Assembly (NCBI GenBank): GCA_001247695.2
Contig: LGRX02030380.1
Coordinates: forward strand, 1 to 64,000
Source of the DNA: Cymbomonas tetramitiformis
Taxonomy: Eukaryota > Chlorophyta > Pyramimonadophyceae > Pyramimonadales > Pyramimonadaceae
Direction: 5' to 3'
DNA: 64,000 nucleotides
The first letter of the stretch is position 1. Every line of letters begins with the position of its first letter. A model generated the notes under the pieces. The model searched no databases and was not told the DNA's origin. It worked only from the letters and a program-made list of their open reading frames with translations. This document shows positions 53,880-64,000 of the stretch, piece by piece. Position numbers and translations under genes: made by a program.

Positions 53880-55256
53880 CAAGGGCCAGTATCGATAGTG
53901 CCGACTTCGCGACATATCGATAGTATCGCTACTATCACTATCAGTCGATCCCGTGAATTTAGCTATCGCGAAATATCACTATCAGTCGATTCGTCGCCTG
54001 CCACGTATCACTATCAGTCGACTCGAATATGGGAACTATCACGTATCAGTCGATTTGAACGTACACGACTATTGCTATCAGTCGATTGGTCGGTGGATTT
54101 CGAGGTATCGACTTCGAATTCACCTGTCACCACTATCGTTCGACAGCAAGGCCATTTTACAGATAATACCTACTGTAGGCCGCCGTGAGTGCATGGGTCT
54201 CCAGTTGGAGACTTCTCGAGTCTTGAGACCATAAAACAGTCGTCAAGCACAGAGCCCGGATCAACATCATGCCTTCAGCTTCACACAAGACGAACCCACG
54301 CAGGGGACAGAAGCGTCCACAGAGTGGAAGTGTAGAGTCCGAAACTCTAGGCTCGGGGAAACGTGGAAAAAAAACGTCCTTCCGGCCGGTCTGCAAGGTG
54401 CAGGGAACCGGAGATGTCAAGCGAACTCAAAAGGGCCCGTTCGATCCTGCGGGTAATGACAACGTCGATTTTGTGGTCCGTGAGATCAAACAAAAAGCAT
54501 CCAGCTTCGGGAAAGATCGGTGGCTGGTGGGGTGGGAGGGACTCGCCGACTCGGACAGTGGAAACGTGTGCTCTTGCCAGCTTTTTGTGCGACTCAGATG
54601 ATGAGGAGGAGGAAGTGCCAACTGAAGCGATGGCACCAAGTGGTGATAAGTTGGATGAGTTAGGGCAGTACCTGCAACTGCCTGTTGAGCCTGCGAGCAT
54701 CGACGTGCTGGCTTGGTGGAAGGCACGCAAGAGTGCCTTCCCAAATCTTGCGACCATGGCAGCGTCACATCTTGCCACGCCTGCTAGCACAGGAGGTGTA
54801 GAGAGGTTCTTTTCTAGGGCCACTCGGGCACATGATGACTTGCGCAAGAACATAGGAGAGGAGTTTTTGGAGCATATGTTGATGGCAGGCACGGTTGCAG
54901 ATTAGAATAACAAACACGCTGTTTTGAGTAGTTGAGTGTTGAATACGGTGTTTGCATACCTTCATATCCTTCGTAGCACTCACGGCATAAGCTACTATCG
55001 GCACTATCGATATGATCGAACTATCGTTGATTATTAGTTAAGTAACTGCACTATCAGTATCAGTCGATAATGAAAATTTCACTATCACTATCAATCGATA
55101 GGAACTTTCGTGAAAATCGGGATCAGTCGATTCCATAGTATTCTATTATCACTATCAATCGACCTGGGCTTTGTAAACTATCAGTATCAATCGATTCGAA
55201 TTTTTGAGAAATCGGGAAATATCGATCCCTTAAATCTTAGGCGATACTGGCCCTTG
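53880..55256 (+). mobile_element. hAT transposon derivative (TSD TTCGCTAG)
   Basis: Perfect 15-bp terminal inverted repeats CAAGGGCCAGTATCG / CGATACTGGCCCTTG. TTCGCTAG flanks at 53872-53879 and 55257-55264, and the uninterrupted LTR copy at 39355 has the site once. Both subterminal regions are dense in TATCA(G/C)TCGAT words, likely transposase binding sites. Length is 1,377 bp. The gene inside keeps only an N-terminal piece and the C-terminal dimerisation piece, so the catalytic core is probably deleted. Confidence 0.9.
54269..54905 (+). pseudogene. hAT transposase remnant: chromodomain-like N-terminus plus C-terminal dimerisation domain
   Basis: The first frame (54269-54601) has a basic start (KTNPRRGQKRPQSGS) and then DFVVREIKQKASSFGKDRWL VGWEGL, the pattern of a chromodomain (VVxxI...W.V.WEG). 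A second frame (about 54560-54905) ends in the hAT dimerisation signature: WWKARKSAFPNLATMAASHL, PAST..VERFFS and LRKNIGEEFLEHML. The DDE core expected between is missing. The frame change near 54555-54600 may be a deletion scar or a short intron. The N-terminal call is tentative. Confidence 0.6.
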
Positions 55257-55807
55257 TTCGCTAGCAAGCGAATAGATATGATACAAGCGAGGCTATTATG
55301 GAACGTTAATAGCTCACGCAGAGTCTGTGTGGATATGAGTGCAGTGCTTCTCAAGAAGTGACTGCTGTAGCTCAACGCTACCTCATTTGCGCAATGCCCC
55401 GCATCTCATAGATGCCACCACAATTGGGTTGTGAACCCATAGCATTGGTTGAACAATCAGTATCGGCTGAACGAATAAGCCATATGATACTCGCATGCTT
55501 GTTCAGAACATGCTTGAAGCGAAGATGAGTTTTCTCCGAACACTTTCGGTTCTTCAAGACTTCATCTTGCTTTGCCATCTCGAGTCCACAACCTGGCCTC
55601 TCGATGACAGGTGTCACTCAAGTCTCACCTTGAGTAAATGACGGATGATATGACTGTACATGTCATAGTCGACCGTACTGACGACTGTCTGTCATTATAA
55701 TATATGACATGACACGACATGACATAACATGACATGGTATGACATGTATGACAGGTATGACATGTATGACATGTATGACACATGTGTCATCGGTCATAAC
55801 CCGGACA

Positions 55808-56258
55808 GTCCACCCCCCAGAATTGGTGGGATGACAGGTAGGGTGCAGTTGGCGTGCTGTAGCGGCGTGTAGCTCGATGGCCAAGGCAAGATGCATGGTG
55901 GGGATGACGAAGGACATCAGGTGGGATGTGGGACTACCGCGCCTTGCCACATGGAGGCTCGGCACACCCCTAATTCTAGTGCAAAAGGTTGTTGATGTAG
56001 ACTGTGGTAGGTGGGGGCATTGGAGGGGGTGTGGCCCGAGCATGGTTGCGCTGACGGAGCAGGGCGTAGCGAGCGAACCGCTTCGATTCGTGCGGCGCGC
56101 GAGGTGTCCCAACACACTAGAAGAGTGGCGAAATAATACTTTTGGGGTGGTTGGCGGGGGGGCAGGGTGGGGAGGTTCGAAATGCAGGCCGGCTCTCAGG
56201 GTTCGGGTCTTACGCGTACGTGGGTCGCAAGGCAGAAAAAAACCGGACCGTCATAGAG
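55808..56258. repeat. Remainder of repeat unit X3
   Basis: Continues GTCCACCCCCCAGAATTGG exactly where 39353 breaks off and ends GGACCGTCATAGAGATA, like X2. Together with 39341-39354 it forms the third unit of the tandem array, split by the 16.5-kb insertion. Confidence 0.85.
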
Positions 56259-56434
56259 ATACTCCGGGTAAATTTAACCGCCACATCCTCCAAGGTAAAC
56301 CCTAATAAAAGCCTCTCAAATAGAAGATAGAACCGATGCCGCGTGCAAGGTGGTCAAGAAGATTCTGAATTCAAGGTTGCTTGTTACGGTCTTTATGATC
56401 AACTTACTACTTTTTGAGTAAATTAGGTGTCGCT

Positions 56435-59400
56435 ATGGAAAAAAGCGTGTCGGCATCCTCTTGTGAAGGAGAATGGCCGTCCCTGGAGGCAAGCAGCTCT
56501 GTGTCTGCTATGTGTACAGGCGACAAACACCCCTTCCTAGAACTTCGGCAAGGTGGATATTACTGTTCTGACTGCCAAGCAGAGATTGAAGATGCTGCGA
56601 GAGTGTCAGAAGAGAACGAGTATCTTCGGATCGTCGAAGAGCAGGACGCACTTCGTTTCGGTGTGGGGGCCACTGCCGTCGAGTGCTCGGCAGATGCTTC
56701 TCACGGGTCCCGTGGGGTGACAATCGACTGGCTGTTGCGGTGGACGGATGCGCATGGCTGCTGGGACTGGCCAACATGGCAAGTTGTCAGATTCATTGTG
56801 CGCCCGGCGACGCGGAGCAACCACTGCAGATATGTAGAGCTCCCAGAAATAGCAACAAGTAAGGGAGTTCTCGGACCGGCTGACACCTTCGTCAGCCACT
56901 GCTGGGGGGCTCCGTGGGGTGACCTGGTCGGTGCTGTTTCTGACGCCGCATCGCCGCAGCGGCGCGTCTGGGTGGACGCCTTTGCTGTGCGCCAGTGGCC
57001 TGGGAATGCGGCGGACCTGGACTTTCGTGGAGTGGTGCGTCGCTGCAGCTCCTTCGTCCTTGTGTGCACTTCCCTACCCGAGGTTGCAGACATGCTGTGG
57101 TCGGATGCGCGTAAGAAACGGCACGAGAATCTTCCCGTGGAGGTAAGCGCCCCTTTTGCTCTCCGCACTACGCGCAACCGTTCCCCCCTGCTGAAGGAAG
57201 GCTATTGGCTGCCACTCCCCCCTGGAGTATCCCGCTTGAGAACTTAAATTGACTTGCGTGGCCGTGAAGTCGCTACCGAGCCGTGAGACGATGATTGAAG
57301 TTGTTATACGAAATCATGTAAACTAAACGCACATTGACGCTCGTCCACACAGTGAAGATCGAACCCCCCGGGGTTCCCCCTTCGAAACGGCAAGTTTCGG
57401 AACTCAGTTTAACTGCAGTCGACCTTACGCATGCTTCCTCCCCCCCCAAGAGCAGCAGTGTGCCTTTTCAACATAGTCGATGCTATTTTCCACTTCAAAT
57501 CACATCATCTGGGCACTGTTTGGTGGTAGGTGCGCCGCAAAATCTCGTTCTTCCGTGTGTGGTGCCTGGTCGAGATCCAAGCGGCGCGCCTGGTAGAACA
57601 CGTGGCGATTGTTATGAAGGGTGGCTCGATGGTGAAGGAGACGCGAAGTGATCAGGGCAGACTTGGAGGTCGCTTTTTCAAAACCGATGCCCGTATGCTG
57701 TCAAACATGAAGATGCTAGTCGATATCGAGAAAGCGGAGGCTTCCGTTCCGGAAGACCTCGCACGGGAAATGGCGCGTGTACGTGCCGAGCCAGGAGGCG
57801 TGGCAGCGCTTAATGAAATGATCCAAGATGCTGTGGCCACGGGCGCGACGTGCGCGAAACGTGCGGTGCTCCAGAGCGCGGCCTGTGGTGACGCCCATTC
57901 CTTGCAGAAGCTCCTGGGGATGGACGAGGTGAGAGTCCCGCGCGAGGAGCTTCAAATCTTCAAAATAAGGGATGTAGAATTTGGGGCTATGGGATCAGGT
58001 GTGGGCTAAAAGTCTTAGGCTGGTACGCAAAGGAATAGAGCTGAGGAATCCCGACTGACGGATACTCTTAAATGCGCAGCGTCGGGGTTCTCGATATGCC
58101 CCTCCGATCCAACTTACGTACATACTGTAACTTGTGCAGATGCATTTCGACATGCGTTCTCACTGTCCGCACATTGATTGTATAATTGCTCCAATCAAGG
58201 CGGAGCAGTCCTGTGCAAGAGGGGGGGCACCTCGGAATGGGTGTGATGCGGTTGGAGTGGTTGCCCCAGGTTCAGAAAGCGGAGATGCTGCGAGCGTGCT
58301 CCTTCACTGGCTATCTGGTTGTGGTGAAGCTGCTTCTGCAAGCCGGGGCCCCCATCGACGAGGCCCGCAAAGAGACAGGTGGCACGGCGCTGATGCAGGC
58401 CGCCAAAGCCGGGCGCGAGCTAGTAACGGCCCATCTCATAAGTGCGGGGGCGGACGTCTTACTCCGCGACCAGCGCGGAAAGAGCGCCCTCGACTGGGCG
58501 CGCGAGAAAAGCCATTTTGGCATCGCCAGGCGGCTGCAGGCCGGGGTGATGAAGGCCACCGCGAGCCGCATGACGCAGGTAGACCACTACTTTCGTCGAG
58601 CCAACCTCCCTTGTGTGCAGCTGTGGCTCGAGCACTCCGTCACACCGCTCCCAGGGATCGTGAAGAGATGAAGGCAGGCTTGAGCCACAGTCGTGTATGA
58701 TGTGCATGGCATCCATGCAACATCGGCATTGGCTCGATGTCCTGAAGCATGCGCTTCGATCCCGTGTCTGGGCGAGTCACAAAACCCACCACGCTCAGCG
58801 ATGGCAGTTTGCGATAGCCACTGTCCGCCCCGAAGCTGCTTTCCATAGAAAAGCCGGTGTGTCGCGAGAAGGGCGCTGGGGCCGCGAGAAGGGCGCTGAG
58901 GCCGCGAGAAGGGCGCTGGGGCCGCGAGAAGGGCGCTGGGGCCGCACCCCAGACCCAGTACATGCAACTGTGGCCACGAGCCACACCGCATTGGAGGGGT
59001 GCTGATCGTGTTCTTTCATTTCATCATTTCTTCGGCCTGCTGGTTATTTCTTTGGATTCCCGATTCACCACATTCAAGCTACGCGAGCAACAAATGGCCG
59101 AGAGAGTGCGGTGAGTGAGTGCTGATCAGCGCTGCGATCAGGTCTCACCCTGGCAGTGTGAGCGCAGGCCAAAGTCATGGAATCTATAAGGATGGGCGCT
59201 TCCTTCCATTCTGTCTTGCAGAGCTTTTGCAGCAGAGCTTGCGCTATCTGATACTAAGTCACAACGCAAAGAGAAAAGTGTCTCAGACAGAATCACGCCA
59301 GCTGATAGCAGTGTATAGCAGCGAATATGTTTGCAGTGTTCATCGGCTTAGACCACCGCTCGATGCTCTAAGCTGGACTCAGGGTCAGATTCAAGCTCAG

Positions 59401-60939
59401 CGATGCCATATTCTGATTGGCAGATTCACTGGAAGGATCGATCCACGCGATGAGCCAGTGATTGCGTCATGAATGAGGAATTGGGGGGGCCACGAGGCTC
59501 AACACAGTGATGTTAGGATTCAAGTCGATGATGTCCCAATCCTCAATTCAAGGCTTTTGCATCACTTGCAACCAATGTTCGATTTGTGTTAGTCGCTATT
59601 TGTAAAGGGACCGTTTCAATTTCATTGGATGTCTTGATGGGCGTACTGTCGGGAGACAACTTGTACATTGTACACATCAGCACTGTGTGTTGGACGCGCT
59701 GAATCGAACGCAATTTCCCAACAGATCATGGGGTGCATTTGGGTTCTCATATCTTCTTGGATGATCTGAATGGCAAGAGCCCACTGGGTCCGTCTTCGGA
59801 GGTCATCCGGAGGAGGGCCGAGTGCTCACCGCCGCGTGAATGCACCCCACACTCACCGCGGGCTCCGGTTGAAACAGGCGGAAAAGGACACAGCTTTGCG
59901 AGAGGCTGCGCGGGAGGGCCACGTGGAAGCCCTGCGCATTCTGCTGCAGAGTGGGGCCGATGTCACTGCCCGGGACCGAAAGGAGAGATCAGCGCTGGAG
60001 TGGGCTCAGTCGGTCAACGAATTCGGAAAGGATGCAGCTGCCAGGGCCGCCTGCGTCTCAGCAGTACAGGAGGCGTGGGTTCCGCAGTGGACTAGGAGAA
60101 GTAAGTGTACTGCGACCAAGAAGGAGAAGATGGGCGACTTGTCGTGGGCCTGCGAGCGTGGGCACACGGAAGTGGTGCAGGTGTTGCTAGGTGCAGGGGT
60201 GCCAGCGCACCCCTGCACCAACAAAACCCTTAAAAAAACCCTAAAACCGGATAAAATGAATCGGCCGCCCATCTTAATGGCCGCTTGCAACGGCCACGCA
60301 GCGATTGTGAGCTTGCTGATATCTGCAGGGGCAGATCTCGAATGCACGGACAAATTCAATTGGACGCCATTCCACTTGGCAGCAGCTGAGGGTCACATCG
60401 ATGTGCTGAAAGTGCTGCTGGAGGCACAGCCGGAGCTCGCAGACCAGGGTGGGGGGCGCTACATGCTGTCACCGCTGGGATATGCGTACTTCAAGCGGAA
60501 CGTCAATTGCTTTACACTATTGGCCGCAGCTAGCAAACAGCCTCTGAAAGATGCATATCTGAGAAAATCGGCGGAAGAAAGTTGCCCGGAATTCATGCGA
60601 GTGCTGCTGCGCCTTGGAGCAGACCACACCGCACGAACCGGTATAAAGAAAAGGACTCCATTAGAAAGTGCTCGAAGGAACATGGTCGGAAAGGGAAAGG
60701 CACCAGATCCATCCTCGGAACATCAAGAATGCATTCAAATACTAGAGAATGCACATCTGAGTGAGACAACGCATCACTCGGCTCAGGCAGCTTGGGAGGC
60801 AGCGATGAACTCGCTTCCAGAGCATAGCATTGGTGCGCAGGCAGTGCAGTTGGAGCGGGGCTCGAGTAACCCAGTGAGGGGGTTCCATTCTTCAGTAGTG
60901 AGATCACGAAGTGAGATCAGGGGGTACCATTCTTCATGA
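56435..60939 (+). CDS. SHCW-domain plus ankyrin-repeat protein
   Basis: Exon 1 (56435-57142) starts at MEKSVSASSCEGEWPSLEAS, has a small Cys pair (YYCSDC), then TFVSHCWGAPWGDLVGAV and RVWVDAFAVRQWPGNAADLD. Exon 2 (57530-57928) continues in frame with FFRVWCLVEIQAARLVEHVA. Exon 3 (58270-58578) has ankyrin repeats (GYLVVVKLLLQAGAPIDEAR; GGTALMQAAKAGRELVTAHL). Exon 4 (59878-60939) has four or more further repeats (DTALREAAREGHVEALRILL; RPPILMAACNGHAAIVSLLI; WTPFHLAAAEGHIDVLKVLL). Donors are GTAAGC, GTGAGA and GTAGAC; acceptors end in AG. The SHCW/VWCL(V/F)E pattern recurs in algal and oomycete multidomain proteins, with unknown biochemistry. Ankyrin repeats imply protein binding. Confidence 0.68.
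58863..58945. repeat. 20-bp tandem repeat, 4 copies, in an intron
   Basis: Imperfect CGCGAGAAGGGCGCTGGGGC units every 20 bp (one has GAGGC). The rest of 58579-59877 is a ~1.3-kb intron in which no further exon is certain. Confidence 0.85.
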
Positions 60940-61298
60940 GAGAGATCACGGAGTGAGATCACGAATTCCCATGGAGTCTCGAAGAGGGACATTTGGAAAT
61001 AGAGATGAGGAAGAGAAACGAGGGACTATCGTAATTCAACGTCTCTTAATTACTAGACTGTAACCTGGAACACCCATGTCGTCCCACCTTTGTCCACACA
61101 GGCAGTTTGGATTGTCCCTGTTGTACGAAATTCGGGTATGTTGTGGCCCAAGTGGCACTCTGGTGGAAACATCTTGGCCCACGCAGCCAACATCAAGGCA
61201 CATGCGCTACAATGAAATATGCGGAACGCGCACATAATATAAACATCCGAAAATATAAAATGAGCAAGCTCGATGCCTGGGTCATATGCCTAACTGTG
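60940..61298. other. Short intergenic stretch, no gene seen
   Basis: Follows the stop of the ankyrin gene and ends at the TSD of LTR element 5. GAGATCACG(A/G)AGTGAGATCA repeats twice at 60900-60963, overlapping the gene's last codons. Confidence 0.5.
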
Positions 61299-61303
61299 GG
61301 GAT

Positions 61304-63177
61304 TGATGGGAACGGAGATATATATATGATAATGTAACTTATATATATCACGGTCCCCGAACGAACGAAGCTGGACAGCGGAGGTCCCGGAGGTCACAAC
61401 AAACTAAGATGAGATAATAAAATACTTAGGTTGTTTTATTATCGCAGAGCGAAACGAACACACGGACAGGCAAGATGCAAGTGACACCACAGGGCGAGGG
61501 GTGACACAGGAAGAGACAGTCACCCCCAATTTATGGGGGGGCAAAAGTCTGTCTCCCCGTGACACCACCTCACCCCGAAGGCGTGAGGTGCCACGACGCA
61601 AGCTGGCCAAGGCGGTCCTAACATCCTACGGCTGGCCATAAAGGCAAAACCCTAACAAAGCAAGCATCATGCGAGACCCAAAGGGGCCTTTTTCAACCCA
61701 GCTAGCACGGCTACGCCAACGCTGGTCTCAAGATGCATGCTCTAGGGGCTTACGCCCATGCACGTGCTGCGGGGATGTCTACTCCCGCAGGCCTACAAAG
61801 GCTACTAGGCTCCAGCGTGCGAGGGTGGATGGCGGCGGAATCCTCGATCGTGGATGGAGTCGAGCGCCGCTGGGATGTCGTCAACCAATGCCCACGCGGT
61901 GCAGCGCCATGATGCATGGCACCACCAGAGCGAGTGCGGGGACGAGGACACCCAGAGGGGGGCGAAGGTGGAAAATGCGGCGTGTTCCTACTAAGCTGCA
62001 CACGAGTGCGAAAGCAGAGAGGAGAATCGGTGGGATGGGTTTCGTAGCACCACCACACGCCACCACGCAGGCAGTGGCCAAGGGGCACGCAGGGTGGAGG
62101 GGAGAGTGGAGGCCGCTGCGGACGCAACTCGGTGTGGTCAGAGTTCTCGTCATTGGCGAAGGCGATGGACTCGCGATGTTGGTGTCTGGCGCATAAGCAC
62201 CACCAGACACCACCAGACCATAGCCAGGGGTAAGATGATGTCGACGTAGTCGGAGATATGCCACCACTGAACGCATAGCGGCCATACGCGCATGCTGACG
62301 TGCGGTGGACATGGGTGCAGACCGCAGGCTGCAGAATTCTGCGAGTGAAAGATAGGGTTTCAAGGCGAAACTCCAACTTTTCGTAAAATTGACAATTTCA
62401 AGTGATGAAAAGGTCAAATTGGGGTAGATTTTGACGCTGAAAACGGCGGTCGCGTCAGAAACGTCGTGCGGTAAGCCAATTTTGCTGCAGTTGAGGTGCT
62501 GCTGGCCAGAGTGTAAAGTAGGATTACGTGATACGTTGTTCGCGACACTGAACACGTGTCGAAAAAAAATGAAGAAGCGAATGCCGCTCAAAGCCCGCCG
62601 TAGAAGTCAAGCATGTGGTGAATTCTACTCGAACAAGATGTGGCTTGACGCGCTCAAGGTCGTCGTCAAAGCAAAACGTCGCTGATGTCGCGATGTCGTT
62701 GTTGGACGTGCAGATGCCGCACGCGAAGTCCGGGAACTGGTTCCGTTCCGGGGAGACGACCGGTGCTTCTGGAGACACGCGGAGTCAGATGCGTCGGTGA
62801 GCAATGCGCTCAGCCGGGTGTGAGTAGCTTGTTCCGCTACGATAACCGCTGGTTCCGCGGGATCAAAGTAAGATGAAATCTGAAACCACCACTGAACAGT
62901 GGTGAGGCCATAACCTGATGGGAACGGATATATATATATGATAATGTAACTTATATATATCACGGTCCCCGAACGAACGAAGCTGGACAGCGGAGGTCCC
63001 GGAGGTCACAACAAACTAGGACGAGATAATAAAATACTTAGGTTGTTTTATTATCGCAGAGCGAAACGAACACACGGACAGGCAAGATGCAAGTGACACC
63101 ACAGGGCGAGGGGTGACACAGGAAGAGACAGTCACCCCCAATTTATGGGGGGGGGGCAAAAGTCTGTCTCCCCGTGA
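61304..63177 (-). mobile_element. Short LTR retrotransposon 5 (TSD GGGAT)
   Basis: LTRs are 61304-61562 (3') and 62916-63177 (5'), 259 and 262 bp, almost identical, TGATGGGAACGG...CTCCCCGTGA. GGGAT flanks at 61299-61303 and 63178-63182. On the minus strand the 5' LTR is followed by GGTTATGGCCTCACC, the closest match here to the copia-type internal initiator-tRNA site. The 3' LTR is preceded by CGGGGTGAGGTGGTG. The interior has no gag; it carries diverged relatives of the element 3 ORF (about 61881-62340) and the same small hairpin (62181-62211). Confidence 0.88.
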
Positions 63178-63182
63178 GGGAT

Positions 63183-63835
63183 CCCGAAGGCTACAGAGCG
63201 CGCTGGCGGTTTTAAGGGGGAGTGCGTGCATCGGCACTTTATTAATTTTGTCGACAAGAACGTTAAGCATACTGTAGTAAGTTAAACCCACGAGATGGTA
63301 TAGGTGTCGTCGCTCTCGTGTGCATAACGCAAGTCATGTGAGCGTAACCCACGTGAGAGATGCCCAAATTACAACTCCGTGTACGGCGATATGCACGCAT
63401 GTGGTGGGGCATACGATTGGAAATGGCATCACAATGTGTGGTTTGCCTTGTTAGTGAACCCTGAACCCTATCACCAAATATCATTGGCACCGGTTCTCGC
63501 AAGCTTTGTTGGAGCATGCGTAGGGCATATTGTATGCTACTGCGACATCGAATACCGTTATCATACAGTATGATTCAGCTGTGCTGATTGGCTCTATATC
63601 TCTAGCCATTCCGCTCCCGTATACAGCGATACCTCACCTTTAAGGAAACAGGAATTTGGAGCCAGCCTAGCTTTTCCCGTATTTTTCTGACCCCCCCCTG
63701 CCAGCGTCAGCCTCTTACCGAAATGACTAACGAAAAGGAAACGCGATTCGAGCGTCAGCCAGCCTCTTCTCTTAAATCCATTTCTTCTTAGGGATTGGAA
63801 AGCGCAGTCAGCCAGCGCATTCTCTTAAATTCAGC
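63183..63835. other. Upstream region of the last gene
   Basis: No credible gene. Just before the start codon, GCGTCAGCC(AGCC)TCTT and TCTCTTAAAT recur at 63706-63832, a short direct repeat in the putative 5' UTR. Confidence 0.4.
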
Positions 63836-64000
63836 ATGGATCCGAGCAGTCGCCAGGAACTGCGAGAATTACATGCTGACTTGCAAAGTGGCATGATTAG
63901 TCAGGAAGACTACGACGACTTGAAGTCGATAGTCATAACGCGTATCAAGGCCAAAGCGCCACTCAAAGAGTGTCCCAGCGGTGAGACCGAGAAAGCATCA
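63836..64000 (+). CDS. Start of an unrecognised gene, cut by the window edge
   Basis: ATG 63836 opens a frame that remains open for 55 codons to the end. The N-terminus MDPSSRQELRELHADLQSGM is followed by ISQEDYDDLKSIVI, a helix-turn-helix-like pair (short helix, G-I-S turn, second helix) reminiscent of SHOCT-type oligomerisation motifs. With only 55 residues the family cannot be named; it may also begin a mobile-element protein. Confidence 0.4.
   Translation, partial: MDPSSRQELRELHADLQSGMISQEDYDDLKSIVITRIKAKAPLKECPSGETEKAS

Larger units (their letters stand above)
39355..55807 (-). mobile_element. 16.5-kb LTR element with TSD GTCCA, heavily nested, no coding capacity recognised
   Basis: The 3' LTR is 39355-39952 and the 5' LTR 53863-53879 plus 55257-55807 (hAT inserted). 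The LTRs start TGATAGGG/TGATAAGG, end ACCCTGACA/ACCCGGACA, and share the TATGACATG microsatellite. GTCCA flanks at 39350-39354 and 55808-55812. The purine tract AAGAGGGGAGATC (minus strand) adjoins the 3' LTR, and TTGGTATTATTCTCCG adjoins the 5' LTR as a primer site. The interior holds only short frames. Excluding nested elements it is still about 8-9 kb, a size typical of large retrotransposon derivatives (LARDs). Confidence 0.8.

Noticed and set aside
39355..55807. A hidden pol gene in the large LTR element
   Set aside because: I looked for reverse-transcriptase (YxDD), integrase (HHCC, DDE) and RNase H motifs in the available frames and recognised none.
1..64000. A prokaryotic or viral origin of the window
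   Set aside because: GT-AG introns in several genes, LTR retrotransposons and hAT elements with TSDs, and minisatellite-filled introns show eukaryotic nuclear DNA.

Overview
The window is eukaryotic nuclear DNA from a repeat-rich genome. Protein-coding stretches are GC-rich, split by GT-AG introns and scattered among transposons. A plant-type EH-domain endocytic protein, algal-style gag-only LTR elements and an ankyrin gene with a Ser-His-Cys-Trp domain suggest a green alga with a large genome, possibly a prasinophyte. That assignment is inference; no rRNA or organelle gene settles it. One 780-base assembly gap lies at 33669-34448.

Host genes. (1) 124-2109 (-): exons of an unrecognised protein around an intron made of a 249-bp tandem repeat. 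(2) 12307-13440 (-): an unrecognised protein, perhaps with a small membrane-anchored first exon, interrupted by a 40-bp minisatellite. (3) 22526-35367 (+): a many-exon EH protein (EPS15/Pan1/AtEH type) with two N-terminal EH domains, GFGTDF repeats, coiled coil and NPF motifs. Its introns hold large minisatellites and a 205-bp hairpin. (4) 36590-37756 (-): a secreted parallel beta-helix protein. (5) 56435-60939 (+): an SHCW-domain plus ankyrin-repeat protein. (6) A gene starting at 63836 and running off the window.

Mobile elements dominate. Many boundaries can be set to the base from target-site duplications (TSDs). At 13503-18783 (-) a gag-only LTR element (TSD ATAAC) holds in its 5' LTR a small inverted-repeat element (8-bp TSD CCTTACAG), which holds a second gag-only LTR element (TSD CAGGG). 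At 19104-21951 (+) an LTR element (TSD GAGAT) holds a 1-kb LTR element with no coding capacity (TSD ATTTT). At 39355-55807 (-) a 16.5-kb LTR element (TSD GTCCA) sits in a tandem repeat. It carries a hAT element in its 5' LTR, a gag-only element at 47992-51364 (TSD GTGTG), and a compact LTR array at 45981-47824 (TSD CGTGG). A further short LTR element is at 61304-63177 (TSD GGGAT). No reverse transcriptase or integrase was recognised, so these elements look non-autonomous.

The most unusual system is the compact LTR array at 45981-47824. Each of its three LTRs contains a tRNA-like sequence, two of them near-complete cloverleaves with A and B boxes. This resembles plant Cassandra elements, whose LTRs carry 5S rRNA promoters, but here with a tRNA. 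A second theme is that several LTR families of different size share one primer-binding type (GGTTATCG, like the internal initiator-tRNA site used by copia), one polypurine tract (GGTGAGGTGGTG-like) and a C-run/G-run hairpin near the LTR start.
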